A stretch of DNA of 64,000 nucleotides. Source: JAFGOG01 sp034429215 (lineage in GTDB: Bacteria; Chloroflexota; Anaerolineae; JAAYZQ01). This document shows positions 32,617-41,210 of the stretch, piece after piece. Each line of letters starts with the position of its first letter. Positions within the stretch are counted from its first letter, which is position 1. The notes below the pieces were generated by a model. That model made no database searches. It was not told where the DNA came from and worked only from the letters and a program-made list of their open reading frames with translations. Position numbers and translations under genes: made by a program. The DNA lies in NCBI GenBank assembly GCA_034429215.1, contig DAOUGI010000023.1:1-64000 (forward strand). The letters are read 5' to 3'.

Positions 32617-35133
32617 CTACATCCGATGCGCCTCGCGGGCGATGATCTCGTCCTGGAGCTCCTTGCCGATGCTGACAAAATAGGCGTTGTAGCCGGTGAC
32701 GCGGACCAACAGGTGGCGATAGTTTTCGGGGTGCTGTTGGGCGTCGCGCAGCATATCGGCGTCGATCATGTTGACCTGAAGGGCAGTGCCGCCATTCTCG
32801 ACATAGCCGCGCAGGAAGGACTCGAATTTGCGCTTGTGCTCCAGGTCGCGCAGCATCGACGGGGTGAAGGTCATCGTGTGGCTGCCGCCGTTGGGCAGCG
32901 AGTTGAGGAACTCTCCCCAATCGCCGTCGCCTCCCGGCGCTTTGCCGCCCAGCACCTTGCCCACCGAGTTCACGTTGGCCGTCGGCCCATAGATGTCGGC
33001 GCCATTGGAGGGGCACAGGGCGTTGGACAGGAACTTGCCCCTGGGCCGCCCGTCGGGGGTGGCCGGCAGGACAAAGCTATCGGCGACCCAGTAGTTCCAG
33101 CTCAGCATGCCGGGCCGGATCTGGCGGCCGGTGGTGCGAGTCCTGTGCTGCCAGGTCTCCTCGGTCCACAGGTCCATGACCTTGCGGCCCATCTCGTCGG
33201 CCCCGTCGTCGTCACGGCCGTACTTGGGGGCCTTGTTCAGAGCCTGGGCCTGGAGCGCCTGGTGGCCCTCCCAGTTGTCCCTGAGGGCGTCGATCAGCTC
33301 CTGCATGGTGCAGACCTTGCGGTCGAACGCCAGGTACTTGACGGCCAGCAGCGAGTCGACCGTGGTGGCATAGGTCACTGCCTCGATAGTGCCGTAGAAC
33401 AGCTCCGGCCCGCCCTGAGTTATGTCGAGCCCTTTCTCGGCGCAGCCTCTGACCAGGCAGGAGACGTAGGGTGTGGGCGAGAAACGGGCCACCACCTCTT
33501 CGGTCCGCTCGAACAGGTCGACGATTTTCTGGATGATGAACCGGGTCTGGCCGGCGTAGGCGGCCCAGAACTGATCCCAGGTCTGGAACTGGGCCGCGTT
33601 GCCGGTGTCAGGACCCCAGCGCCGGGGCGGATCGACTTTGCCGGTCATCGGATCGGCAAACGGGACCAGGTCATAGCCGCCGGTGAGGGCCAGCTCGACC
33701 GCCTTGGCCAGGTTGAGGTTAAGATCGACCGTGCCCGAGCGGTCGTTGCCCACCATGGTGTTCTCCAGGCAGCCCACCGGAGCATAGTCGTGGACATTGC
33801 CGGCGTGGATCAGGTGCTCGACGCCCGATTTCTTGGCCTGGCGTATCAAGCCGGCCATCGAGCGCTCGTCAAAGTTGAGCAGGAACGGCGCGCCCTGGCT
33901 GGAGGCGATCATGTCGACGACCTTGTCGTACAGCTTGTCGGGCGTCCTGCGGTGCAGCCGCACGTTGGGCTTGGGTTCGAGGATCGGCGACATCTCGTCG
34001 ATGACCTCGAGCATGGCGTAGGTCAGATCGTTGGTCTGGTCCACCCCATCTGCGCCCATGCCCGATAGGGTGATGAGCTGCCCGTAGCCGGCAGTGATGC
34101 CCTGGTTGCCGCCGGTGCGGATCATGGCATCGTAAGCGGTGTTGGCGTGGATCCAGAAGCATTTGAGGATCTCTTTGCCCCAGTCACGGTCCATGCCCTC
34201 GTCCAGCGACCGGGCCCACAGCGGGTAGAGGTACTGGTCGATGCGGCCAAAAGAGACCCCCGGGCCGGGATAGTTCTCCTCGCTCATGATCAGCATGTGG
34301 GTCAGCCACAACGATTGGACACCCTGCCAGAAGGTCTGGGCCGGCTCCCAGGGCACACGGGCCAGGTTGTCGGCCATGTCAAGCAGCTCATGCCTGCGAG
34401 TCAGGTCGGTCTCACGGGAGGCAAGGTCGAGGCAGGCGTGCCGGCACCGCTCGGCCAGGTCGCGGGCCGTGGTCGAGGCGGTGAGCATGGCCTTGAGCTG
34501 GGCTCCCTTGGCGCCGTTCCTGTCGCGATCGGGCAGGGCCTGGTAGCGGGCCTGAAGGTCGTCGTGGACCTCCTTCCAACCGTTGCGGATCACCCGGGCA
34601 TAATCGGGGATGAGGTGGCCGCTGGTGGCGCCGGCGTTGCCATAGCCGTGATCGTGGAACCACTTGACCGCCTGGCGGGTGCCGGCCTTGCCATAGACCA
34701 GCTTGGAGTATTCGGCCGCCTCGCGCTTGGTCAGGCAGGTGGAGGTCTCGATGTTGAACCGCGCGCCGGCCAGCAGGTCACCGGGCAGGATCTCCTGCGG
34801 CAAGCAGCGGACCATCACCTCTTTCACAAACCAGGCCTTGCGCTCGGGCAGGCTCCACGACCAAAAGTCGGAATGCAGCTTCACCGGCCTTGCCGTCTGT
34901 TTGAAAGAGCCGCGGAAGGTGGAAAAGAAGGTGTAGGTTTCAGGCACGATGTAGAAAGGCAGCTCCTCGTATTGGATGTCCCAGGGCGTTCCGGTGGTCC
35001 AGGAAGTGAATTCGTTGTTCCAGGCCCGGTTCACCCCCTGAAAATAGTAATCCCGCAGCCAGTGGATGCGTGGGGAGAGGTTCTTTGGCTCCTTGATAGC
35101 ATACCCCGGCTGTGCGCACGCTGTTGTGGTCAT
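32617..35133 (-). CDS. glycyl-radical enzyme of unknown substrate
   Basis: Pyruvate formate-lyase superfamily, 838 residues. Catalytic Cys455 and Glu457 are seen in YAPVGCLENTMVGND (the GCxE signature of C-C/C-N/C-O lyases and decarboxylases, not the Cys-Cys pair of true PFL). The radical Gly814 is in RVTGYNAYFVSIGKELQDE. ATG 35133 has GGAGG upstream. GCLE is also found in arylacetate decarboxylases, but the unusual N-terminal 100 residues (RIHWLRDYYFQGVNRAWN...) do not let me place the substrate. Lead gene of the seven-gene operon with its own activase. Confidence 0.9.
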   Translation of the reverse strand: MTTTACAQPGYAIKEPKNLSPRIHWLRDYYFQGVNRAWNNEFTSWTTGTPWDIQYEELPFYIVPETYTFFSTFRGSFKQTARPVKLHSDFWSWSLPERKAWFVKEVMVRCLPQEILPGDLLAGARFNIETSTCLTKREAAEYSKLVYGKAGTRQAVKWFHDHGYGNAGATSGHLIPDYARVIRNGWKEVHDDLQARYQALPDRDRNGAKGAQLKAMLTASTTARDLAERCRHACLDLASRETDLTRRHELLDMADNLARVPWEPAQTFWQGVQSLWLTHMLIMSEENYPGPGVSFGRIDQYLYPLWARSLDEGMDRDWGKEILKCFWIHANTAYDAMIRTGGNQGITAGYGQLITLSGMGADGVDQTNDLTYAMLEVIDEMSPILEPKPNVRLHRRTPDKLYDKVVDMIASSQGAPFLLNFDERSMAGLIRQAKKSGVEHLIHAGNVHDYAPVGCLENTMVGNDRSGTVDLNLNLAKAVELALTGGYDLVPFADPMTGKVDPPRRWGPDTGNAAQFQTWDQFWAAYAGQTRFIIQKIVDLFERTEEVVARFSPTPYVSCLVRGCAEKGLDITQGGPELFYGTIEAVTYATTVDSLLAVKYLAFDRKVCTMQELIDALRDNWEGHQALQAQALNKAPKYGRDDDGADEMGRKVMDLWTEETWQHRTRTTGRQIRPGMLSWNYWVADSFVLPATPDGRPRGKFLSNALCPSNGADIYGPTANVNSVGKVLGGKAPGGDGDWGEFLNSLPNGGSHTMTFTPSMLRDLEHKRKFESFLRGYVENGGTALQVNMIDADMLRDAQQHPENYRHLLVRVTGYNAYFVSIGKELQDEIIAREAHRM

Positions 35134-35189
35134 TGTGGTTGCCTCCGGCAAAATGCGCAGATGGGCAGATGCCCGCTGCTTGCACGTAT

Positions 35190-35218
35190 GTTGTAACAGA
35201 GAGTTGGAAGAATGTCAA
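35190..35218 (-). promoter_or_regulatory. promoter of the glycyl-radical operon
   Basis: On the minus strand -35 TTGACA (35213-35218), 17-bp spacer, -10 TACAAC (35190-35195). The leader is about 50 nt before the ATG at 35133 and contains GCAGATG-type repeats. Confidence 0.65.
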
Positions 35219-35270
35219 GTAACGCCGTTCACCATAGGGTTCCGAGTCTTGGCTTCGCCGGCATCCCAGT

Positions 35271-35299
35271 TTCTGCCGAAGGCGATGATGTGCTATAAT
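35271..35299 (+). promoter_or_regulatory. promoter of GH3 gene
   Basis: -10 TATAAT (35294-35299) with a weak -35 TTCTGC (35271-35276), 17-bp spacer. It excludes the longer in-frame start at 35066. Confidence 0.55.
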
Positions 35300-35338
35300 G
35301 GCACGGTTAACCTTATTGACAGAGAGGATGCAACTGCG

Positions 35339-37999
35339 ATGGAGGACAGGATCGAGGATCTCATTGCCCAAATGACGCTGGAAGAGAAGGTATCGATGCT
35401 CGCCGGCGCCGACAATTGGCACACAGTGCCCGTGGAACGGCTGGGTATCCCCGCCATCAAGGTCACCGACGGGCCGAATGGTGCCAGGGGCAGCGAGCAG
35501 AGGGGAGGGCCGTCTTCAGCCTGCTTCCCGGTGGGAGTGGCGTTGGCCGCGACCTGGAACCCCGATCTGGTCCGGCAGGTGGGCCAGGCGCTGGCCGAAG
35601 AGGTCAAGGCCAAGGGAGCGCACATCCTGCTGGCCCCGACGGTGAATATCCACCGCTCGCCGCTGGCCGGACGGAACTTTGAGTGCTATTCCGAGGACCC
35701 CTATCTCACCGGCAAAATGGCAATAGCCTACATCGGCGGCCTGCAGAGCATGGGAGTGGGAGCCTGCATCAAACACTTTGTGGGCAACGATTCCGAGTTC
35801 GAGCGCACCAGCATGAGCTCCGAGATAGGCGAGCGGGCGCTGCGCGAGATCTACCTGGCTCCATTCTGTATGGCAATGAAGGAGGCCAAACCCTGGTCGC
35901 TGATGTCCTCCTACAACAAGCTGAACGGCACCTGGTGCAATGAGAACGGCGGTCTGTTGCGCAGCATCCTGAAACAGGAATGGGGATTCGACGGCATTGT
36001 CATGTCCGACTGGTACGGCACTTATACGCCGAACGCCGCCACAGGCGGGCTGGATCTGGAGATGCCCGGACCGGCGCGGTGGATGGGCCACTATGTGCTG
36101 GACGCAGTCGAGAGCGGTGCGATCACCGAGGCGATGGTCGACGACAGCGTGCGCCGCCTGCTGCGCACGATCGCCCGGGCCGGCGCATTTGAGAGCCCGG
36201 AGCTGGCTCCCGAGCAGGCCATCGACAGGCCTGAGCATCGCCGCGTGGCCCGCCAGGCCGCCGCTGAGGCGGCTGTGCTGCTGAAAAACGCCGGCAGCCT
36301 CCTGCCGCTCGACCGGAATAAGATCAGGTCGGTCGCCGTCATCGGCGAGAACGCCAAGTGGGCCCAGGTCGAGGGCGGGGGCAGCTCGCACGTCACCCCA
36401 CATTATGTCGTGTCACCTTACGACGGGATCGCGAACAAAGCAGGCGCGGGTATAGCCGTCGGCTGGGAGCTGGGCTGCCCCATCCACAAGGTGCTGCCCC
36501 TGGTCGCTTCGGACTGGATCACAACCGCCGACGGGCAGCGGAAGGGGCTCACGGCCCACTATTTCGACAACAGCGACCTGTCGGGCGAGCCCGCCAACAC
36601 AGAGATCGTGGACAGTACCGAAGTGGTCTGGTTCGGCACGTCGCTGCCCCACGTGGACGCCGGCAAGTTCTCGGTCCGCTGGGAAGGCGCCTTCACCGTC
36701 CCTCGCACAGGAGCTTATGACTTTGGGCTGACCAGCGTCGGCCAAAGCCGCCTGCTGATCGACGGCGTCCAACTGATCGACAACTGGGGTGCGGCCGTCA
36801 CCATGGAGGAAAAGAGGGCGCAGATCGAAATGACGGCCGGCCAGACCTACCGCCTGACCGTCGAATACGCCTTTGTGGGAAATGATCACTGGCGGACCCT
36901 GCGCCTGGGCTGTGCGCCCGCAGTGCCGGCCGATATGATAGAGGCCGCTGTGGAGCTGGCCTCCAGGTCGGACGTGGCCATCGTGATTGCCGGCTTGACC
37001 GACGAATGGGAGAGCGAGGGCTTTGACCGGGTTGACATGGAGCTGCCGGGCCGCCAGGTCGAGCTGATCGAGCGGGTGGCCGCCGCCAATCCTAACACCG
37101 TTCTAGTCCTGAACGTCGGCTCGCCGGTCACCATGACTTGGCTCGATAAGGTAGCTGCCGTCATCCAGGCATGGTACGGCGGCCAGGAAGCGGGCAATGC
37201 CATTGCCGACGTGCTGTTCGGCGACGCCAACCCGTCGGGCAAGCTGCCGACCACCTTCCCCAAGCGGATCCAGGACAACCCGGCCTATATCAATTACCCT
37301 GGGGAAAACGGCAAGGTGTTGTACGGCGAAGGGATCTTTGTCGGCTACCGGTACTATGACAAGAAAGACGTGGAGCCGCTCTTCCCCTTTGGTCACGGCC
37401 TGTCGTACACGACCTTTGCCTATCGCAACCTGGCTTTGAGCGCCGCAGAGTTCGAGCCGGACGAAGAGATAGGGGTTAGCGTCGACGTGCAAAACACAGG
37501 CAGCCGTGCCGGCCAGGAGGTGGTACAACTGTACGTCCGCGACTTGAAATCGAGCCTGACCCGGCCGGAAAAGGAGCTAAAAGCCTTTGCCAAGGTGGCC
37601 CTGGAACCGGGTGAAACCCGGACCGTCACCTTCAGCCTCAACCGGGACGCGCTGTCGTTCTACAACCCGGCCTCAGGGCAGTGGGTGGTGGAACCAGGAG
37701 AGTTCGAGGTCCTCGTTGGCAGCTCTTCGCGCGATATCCGCTTGACAGGCCGGTTTGTGCTCCAAGGCGAGGCGGGCCAAGCGCCGGCTGCCCGGCTGCA
37801 CACCGGCCTGCCCCTGGGCGCGCTGCTGGAGGACGAGGCGGCCAAAGCCATCCTGGAAAAGCACGTGCCCGAAATGCAGGCTGTGCCGGACCTGTCAGAG
37901 GCGATGGGTATGTCGCTGGTAGAGATTGCCGCCTACGTGCCCGGCATCCTGACCGAGGCCAGGCTCAAGGCGATCAACGAGGATCTGGCGGCGCTGTAG
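35339..37999 (+). CDS. GH3 beta-glucosidase with PA14 domain
   Basis: 886 residues, cytoplasmic (no signal). GH3 N-domain with KVTDGPNGARG and ACIKHFVGNDSEFER; the nucleophile is Asp224 in VMSDWYGTYTPNAATGGLDLEMPG. The C-domain (from about residue 300) is interrupted by a PA14 carbohydrate-binding insert (about 400-522, LTAHYFDNSDLSGEP). The C-terminus carries a fibronectin-III-like domain (VQNTGSRAGQEVVQLYV) and a short helical tail. The start at ATG 35339 follows the promoter and a GAGAGG site. It hydrolyses beta-linked gluco-oligosaccharides. Confidence 0.94.
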   Translation: MEDRIEDLIAQMTLEEKVSMLAGADNWHTVPVERLGIPAIKVTDGPNGARGSEQRGGPSSACFPVGVALAATWNPDLVRQVGQALAEEVKAKGAHILLAPTVNIHRSPLAGRNFECYSEDPYLTGKMAIAYIGGLQSMGVGACIKHFVGNDSEFERTSMSSEIGERALREIYLAPFCMAMKEAKPWSLMSSYNKLNGTWCNENGGLLRSILKQEWGFDGIVMSDWYGTYTPNAATGGLDLEMPGPARWMGHYVLDAVESGAITEAMVDDSVRRLLRTIARAGAFESPELAPEQAIDRPEHRRVARQAAAEAAVLLKNAGSLLPLDRNKIRSVAVIGENAKWAQVEGGGSSHVTPHYVVSPYDGIANKAGAGIAVGWELGCPIHKVLPLVASDWITTADGQRKGLTAHYFDNSDLSGEPANTEIVDSTEVVWFGTSLPHVDAGKFSVRWEGAFTVPRTGAYDFGLTSVGQSRLLIDGVQLIDNWGAAVTMEEKRAQIEMTAGQTYRLTVEYAFVGNDHWRTLRLGCAPAVPADMIEAAVELASRSDVAIVIAGLTDEWESEGFDRVDMELPGRQVELIERVAAANPNTVLVLNVGSPVTMTWLDKVAAVIQAWYGGQEAGNAIADVLFGDANPSGKLPTTFPKRIQDNPAYINYPGENGKVLYGEGIFVGYRYYDKKDVEPLFPFGHGLSYTTFAYRNLALSAAEFEPDEEIGVSVDVQNTGSRAGQEVVQLYVRDLKSSLTRPEKELKAFAKVALEPGETRTVTFSLNRDALSFYNPASGQWVVEPGEFEVLVGSSSRDIRLTGRFVLQGEAGQAPAARLHTGLPLGALLEDEAAKAILEKHVPEMQAVPDLSEAMGMSLVEIAAYVPGILTEARLKAINEDLAAL

Positions 38000-38749
38000 C
38001 TAACCCGCCTGTACATTGCGTGCCAGCGCATCGACCCACTCAGGGTCGATGCGCTGCAATCGCTTCTTTTTCAGATTTTCCTTCATGATCCAGGCCACGT
38101 CCGGATCTGCCGCCGGCAGCCATTTTTCCATGGCCGCCTTACCCTCCGGCGGCAGCGCGGCGACGGCGACGCTCCAACAATAGCCCAGGGCCTGTCTCAG
38201 GGTCTTGAATTCGTCGCTTTTTCGATCCTCTGCGGCGGCAACCGAAGTGGTTATGTCGTCTAAAAGCCGAAGGACGCGCTGCGCATGGTGGGGATTGGCC
38301 AGCAGCCTGGGCTCGCACAGGCCGGCGGCAGCGGCCCGCTTCTCCAGCCAGTTTCCCCGGCTCCAGCCCTCCATCTCGGCCAGCAGGGCGTCCATGTCCC
38401 GGTCGCCCAGGCGTTGGAGGGCCATGGCCACCCCCTCGCGCATCCGCCAGCGCGGATCAGAGGCATAGCTGCGCACGACAGGCAAAACCTCGTCGTGACC
38501 CTCGGCCAGGAGCCGGCCCAGGCCCACGACCCCGCACACGGCCAGGAACTGCTCCGGTGAGTTGACCGGTGCCCGGTCAGGACCGAGGGTCAGCCAGCGC
38601 CGGAACTGTGCTTCGCTTCCCTCATCGGCTACAGCCTGCAACAGCTCCAGGTTGGCCCGTGGCCCCGGCAGATCCGATTCCTGAAGCAGGAACGGATCCC
38701 AGTCGTCGAGGGTGCGCAGTATCTGCCGGTAGTTATCTACCTTGCTCAC
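38000..38749 (-). CDS. HEAT/DNA-alkylation-repeat-like protein
   Basis: 249-residue all-helical protein. Residues about 90-235 form HEAT-like repeats (VVRSYASDPRWRMREGVAMALQRLGD, RAAAAGLCEPRLL, WIMKENLKKKRLQRIDPEWVDAL), resembling the DNA alkylation repeat group but without an obvious active site. It is coupled to the corrinoid protein gene by a 4-nt overlap, an unusual pairing. It may be a protein-protein scaffold. Its stop abuts the GH3 stop. Confidence 0.65.
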   Translation of the reverse strand: MSKVDNYRQILRTLDDWDPFLLQESDLPGPRANLELLQAVADEGSEAQFRRWLTLGPDRAPVNSPEQFLAVCGVVGLGRLLAEGHDEVLPVVRSYASDPRWRMREGVAMALQRLGDRDMDALLAEMEGWSRGNWLEKRAAAAGLCEPRLLANPHHAQRVLRLLDDITTSVAAAEDRKSDEFKTLRQALGYCWSVAVAALPPEGKAAMEKWLPAADPDVAWIMKENLKKKRLQRIDPEWVDALARNVQAG

Positions 38750-39381
38750 CCGATCAGGCTGCGCGCTATCTCGACCGCAGTCGCCGCGTCAGAGGCATAG
38801 GCATCGGCGCCGATCTGCTGGGCGTAGGCGGCCGTCACCGGCGCGCCGCCAATGACGATCTTGCACGTGTCGCGCACGCCCGCTTCCTCCAAGGCGTCGA
38901 TGGTGGTCTTCATGTTGACCATCGTCGTCGTTAGCAGCGCACTCATGCCAACCACCTGGGGCCGGTGCTCGCGCACAGCAGCCACAAATCCCTCGGGCGA
39001 GACGTCGGTGCCCAAGTCCACGGTCTCAAACCCGGCGCCTTCCAACATCATCTTGACCAGGTTCTTGCCGATGTCGTGCAGGTCGCCCTTGACCGTACCG
39101 ATGATAAACTTGCCGGCGCTGGGCACGCCGGTCTCGGCCAGCAGCGGACGAAGCACGCCCATGCCGGCGTGCATGGCCCGAGCTGCGACCAGCACCTCCG
39201 GGACAAACAGGTCGCCGGCCTTAAAGTCCCTGCCGACCTCATCCATGCCGGCGATCAGGCCGCCAGTCAGGATTTGCTTTGGGGTGAGGCCCTGGTCAAG
39301 GGCCTGCCGGACCAGGTCTGCGACGGTCTTGTCCTCGCCGTTGTACAGGTTCGATGCGATCTCTTGCAGGATGTCTGCCAT
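38746..39381 (-). CDS. corrinoid protein (B12-binding), no adjacent methyltransferase
   Basis: 211 residues, same architecture as the protein at 5728-6375. The lower-ligand motif is VKGDLHDIGKNLVKMM, with GMSALLTTTMVNMKTTIDALEEAG and VIGGAPVTAAYAQQIGADAY. It has its own strong promoter (39426-39453). No MtaB/MttB-type gene adjoins it in the window, so it either serves a distant methyltransferase or the MttB-like enzyme at 4209. It is followed by the HEAT gene. Confidence 0.92.
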   Translation of the reverse strand: MADILQEIASNLYNGEDKTVADLVRQALDQGLTPKQILTGGLIAGMDEVGRDFKAGDLFVPEVLVAARAMHAGMGVLRPLLAETGVPSAGKFIIGTVKGDLHDIGKNLVKMMLEGAGFETVDLGTDVSPEGFVAAVREHRPQVVGMSALLTTTMVNMKTTIDALEEAGVRDTCKIVIGGAPVTAAYAQQIGADAYASDAATAVEIARSLIG

Positions 39382-39425
39382 GTGGTTCCTCCTCTGGAAA
39401 TCCGCGAATGAGCAAATGCCAGGCC

Positions 39426-39453
39426 ATTATATCCGGATTGTTCACTTTGTCAA
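39426..39453 (-). promoter_or_regulatory. promoter of the corrinoid/HEAT unit
   Basis: On the minus strand -35 TTGACA (39448-39453), 16-bp spacer, -10 TATAAT (39426-39431). AGGAGGAACC lies just before the ATG at 39381. Confidence 0.78.
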
Positions 39454-39501
39454 TCAGGGATGTAGGGGGAATCGGGGCTGCTGCGGGGGAAAGATGCAAG
39501 T

Positions 39502-39530
39502 TTGCCCAGTTCAAACGTCCATGATACTAT
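39502..39530 (+). promoter_or_regulatory. glpD promoter
   Basis: -35 TTGCCC (39502-39507), 17-bp spacer, -10 TACTAT (39525-39530). AAGGAGGGGG precedes the ATG at 39555. Confidence 0.6.
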
Positions 39531-39554
39531 AACAGGCGTAAGGAGGGGGTCAAC

Positions 39555-41207
39555 ATGGAATTCTCGCCTGCCGTCAGAGCGAGCAATATCGAACACATGA
39601 AGGCCGGTCTGCTCGACGTCATCATTATCGGCGGGGGCATCACCGGCGCCGGGATCGCCCGGGACGCGGCCATGCGCGGGCTGAGCGCCGGCCTGCTGGA
39701 AAGGGAAGATTTCGCCAGCGGCACCAGCAGCAAATCGGCCCGGATGGTGCACGGCGGCCTGCGCTACCTGGAGCAGTACCAATTCGGCCTCGTCCTCAGC
39801 GCCTGCGCCGAGCGGTATACCCTCTACCAGATGGCTCCCCGGCTGGTACAGCCCCATGCGTTCACCTTTCCCGTGTACCGTACCTCCAAGAAAGGCTTGA
39901 GCACGATCCGGCTGGGGATGTGGCTATACGACCTGCTGGCGCTGTTCCACACCATCCGCCGGCACAAGATGGTTGGAGCCAGGCAGGTGTCGGACCAGGC
40001 GCCAGGGTTGACACAACAGGGCCTGGTTGGGGCAGCTTCTTATTACGACTGCCTGGCCGACGACGTGCGGCTGACCCTGGCCACGATCCTGTCAGCCCAC
40101 CGCTGCGGGGCGTTGGCGGCCAACCACGCACAAGTAGTCGGCCTGATTAAGGAAAAGGGCGAGGTCGCCGGGGTGCAAGCCGTCGATCGGATCGGCGGCG
40201 AGCGGTTCGACGTACGAGCGCGGGTGACGATCAATGCCACCGGAGTGTGGGCAGATCAGGTCCGGCTTATGGACGACCCGGACGCGAGCAGGATGATCCG
40301 CGTGAACCGCGGCAGCCACCTGGTTCTGCCGCGGCACAGGCTACAGGTACACAGCGCGGTGGCCTTTAGCAGTGTTGACGGCCGGCGGGCCATGTACGCC
40401 GTGCCATGGGGAGAGACCTGCCTCGTCGGCACGACCGATGTCGATCATGGCCAGGAGATGGATCAGGTCCATGCGACTGCCGAGGAGGTCGAGTCGATAC
40501 TGGCCTCTGTCAATGCCGCCTTCCCTCAGGCCAAGCTGACGCCCGGCGACATTATCAGCACCTATGCCGGGCTGAGGCCGCTGATTGCCGGCGAGGAGGA
40601 GGCCGCCTACCAGGCGTCGCGCGATCACCACATTATAGAGAGCGATGCAGGGCTGGTGTCGATTGCCGGCGGCAAGCTGACCACCTACCGCCGCATGGCA
40701 GAGGACCTGGTCGACGCCGTAGCCAAGAAACTGGACAAAGAGTTCGGCATCCAAGCCAAAGGTTGCGAGACCCGCGACTGCCCGCTGGCAGAGCCCAATT
40801 TCGACCTCGACCAGGAGGTGACCAAACTGGCCGGAGAAGCCACTTACCTTGACCGTGACGTCGTGACACACCTGGTCACAGCCTACGGCCCGGCAAGCCC
40901 GGCAGTTGTGGCTTTCGCCCAGGACGACGCCGAGATGAGATCCAGGCTCATGCCCGGCCTGCCGTACATCCTGGCCGAAGTCCCATACGTGATCCAGCAC
41001 GAGATGGCCTTGACACTGAACGACGTGCTGATCCGGCGGATGCACGTCATCCACGAAACCGCCGACCAGGGAGCAGGCTGCGCGCCGTCGGTGGCGGCGA
41101 CGATGGCCCGCTGCCTGGACTGGAGCGCGGCCGAAATCGAACGGCAGGTGGACGACTATCTCCGCCAGATAGCGCTTAGCCGGGCCTTTGAATCCGGAAG
41201 GGGGTGA
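39555..41207 (+). CDS. glpD: FAD-dependent glycerol-3-phosphate dehydrogenase
   Basis: Oxidises glycerol 3-phosphate to dihydroxyacetone phosphate, passing electrons to quinone. 550 residues. FAD motif DVIIIGGGITGAGIARDAA, signature TSSKSARMVHGGLRYLEQY, then YAVPWGETCLVGTTDVDH and LVSIAGGKLTTYRRMAEDLV, and a C-terminal DAO_C domain. First of three neighbouring genes for glycerolipid metabolism: the alkyl-DHAP-synthase-like gene starts 3 nt downstream. Confidence 0.95.
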   Translation: MEFSPAVRASNIEHMKAGLLDVIIIGGGITGAGIARDAAMRGLSAGLLEREDFASGTSSKSARMVHGGLRYLEQYQFGLVLSACAERYTLYQMAPRLVQPHAFTFPVYRTSKKGLSTIRLGMWLYDLLALFHTIRRHKMVGARQVSDQAPGLTQQGLVGAASYYDCLADDVRLTLATILSAHRCGALAANHAQVVGLIKEKGEVAGVQAVDRIGGERFDVRARVTINATGVWADQVRLMDDPDASRMIRVNRGSHLVLPRHRLQVHSAVAFSSVDGRRAMYAVPWGETCLVGTTDVDHGQEMDQVHATAEEVESILASVNAAFPQAKLTPGDIISTYAGLRPLIAGEEEAAYQASRDHHIIESDAGLVSIAGGKLTTYRRMAEDLVDAVAKKLDKEFGIQAKGCETRDCPLAEPNFDLDQEVTKLAGEATYLDRDVVTHLVTAYGPASPAVVAFAQDDAEMRSRLMPGLPYILAEVPYVIQHEMALTLNDVLIRRMHVIHETADQGAGCAPSVAATMARCLDWSAAEIERQVDDYLRQIALSRAFESGRG

Positions 41208-41210
41208 GCA

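Noticed and set aside
32617..35133. Pyruvate formate-lyase
   Set aside because: The active site has a single Cys in GCLE rather than the adjacent Cys-Cys pair, and the activase carries a ferredoxin insert.
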